Shown one piece after another: positions 63,801 to 64,000 of a DNA stretch of 64,000 nt. Every line of letters starts with the position of its first letter. Position 1 is the stretch's first letter. The DNA is from Echinarachnius parma (lineage: Eukaryota; Echinodermata; Echinoidea; Clypeasteroida; Echinarachniidae), in NCBI GenBank assembly GCA_037951105.1, contig JBAMJV010009027.1, positions 1 to 64,000 of the forward strand. Reading direction: 5' to 3'. The notes beneath the pieces are model-generated. The model made no database searches, was not told the origin of the DNA, and saw nothing but the letters and a program-made list of their open reading frames with translations. Both the position numbers and the translations under genes were made by a program.

Positions 63801-64000
63801 CATGTATGTGTGTATCAACGTATCAAAGCTTGTCATGCAGGGGGAGGGTGATGACACTGTTCGAGACAGTGGGCCGTATGCATAAAACGTGGCAATTGCT
63901 TATAAGCAATTGCTTCAAGCACAAGCAAGAGCTTGTCCAGCAAAAGATCAAGTTCAAGCAATTGCTTAATTTCGTATGCATAAGCTTTTGCTTGCGCTGA
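60860..64000. repeat. 3.1-kb segment, copy 2, running off the window end
   Basis: Same sequence as 18335-21475. The left junction follows TATACCCAGGG and cuts into the element without its left half. The right limit lies beyond the window. The sequence before each junction is unrelated. Confidence 0.93.

Overview
The window is a transposon-dense, AT-rich metazoan nuclear segment. Its coding exons are short, bounded by GT/AG and separated by kilobase introns. Microsatellites, poly(C)/poly(G) tracts, LINE 3' tails of the 'TATTATTATT' type and dozens of nested MITEs fill the rest. Recurrent 'aggcctat' words, CD20-like and IFI44-like gene content, and MITE style suggest a marine invertebrate, probably a deuterostome such as an echinoderm, hemichordate or amphioxus. 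The species cannot be named from the sequence.

Two genes can be rebuilt exon by exon. (1) Plus strand, 10202-16557: a four-pass CD20/MS4A-like membrane protein in seven recognisable exons. The exon for transmembrane helix 3 is split by an approximately 428-bp MITE that brings in-frame stops, so this allele looks broken; removing 430 bp restores the frame. (2) Minus strand, 59798-32742: eleven exons with matching phases (almost all phase 1-1). They encode three Ig domains, one transmembrane helix, and a cytoplasmic P-loop GTPase domain of the IFI44/IFI44L type (P-loop GIMAAGKS, DTRG, THTD). This is a predicted Ig receptor fused to an interferon-induced-type GTPase, an architecture I do not know from vertebrates, and it is the best candidate for an undescribed system here. 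Relic copies of its first-Ig-domain exons lie in and beside intron 1, evidence of exon birth and death. A possible terminal exon of a third, unidentified minus-strand gene lies at 23909-23986.

Layout: 1-10200 holds nested repeats (a ~146-bp satellite, a hAT-like MITE, duplicated ~1-kb elements with long hairpins). 10202-16557 is the CD20-like gene. 16640-32700 is repeat territory: a 2.2-kb element with long inverted arms, a 3.1-kb near-identical segment found again at 60860-64000, an AAGCAATTGCTT-word element in tandem, and inverted copies of the left-end repeats. 32742-59798 is the Ig-GTPase gene, its introns loaded with MITEs. 59800-64000 holds a relic exon, a TTAA-flanked MITE and the second copy of the 3.1-kb segment.

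A recurring theme is non-autonomous elements whose interiors are built from many copies of one short word that also forms their terminal inverted repeats. At least nine such families, with unrelated words, are present. All gene models are read by eye from splice signals, frame and motifs; no search was run.
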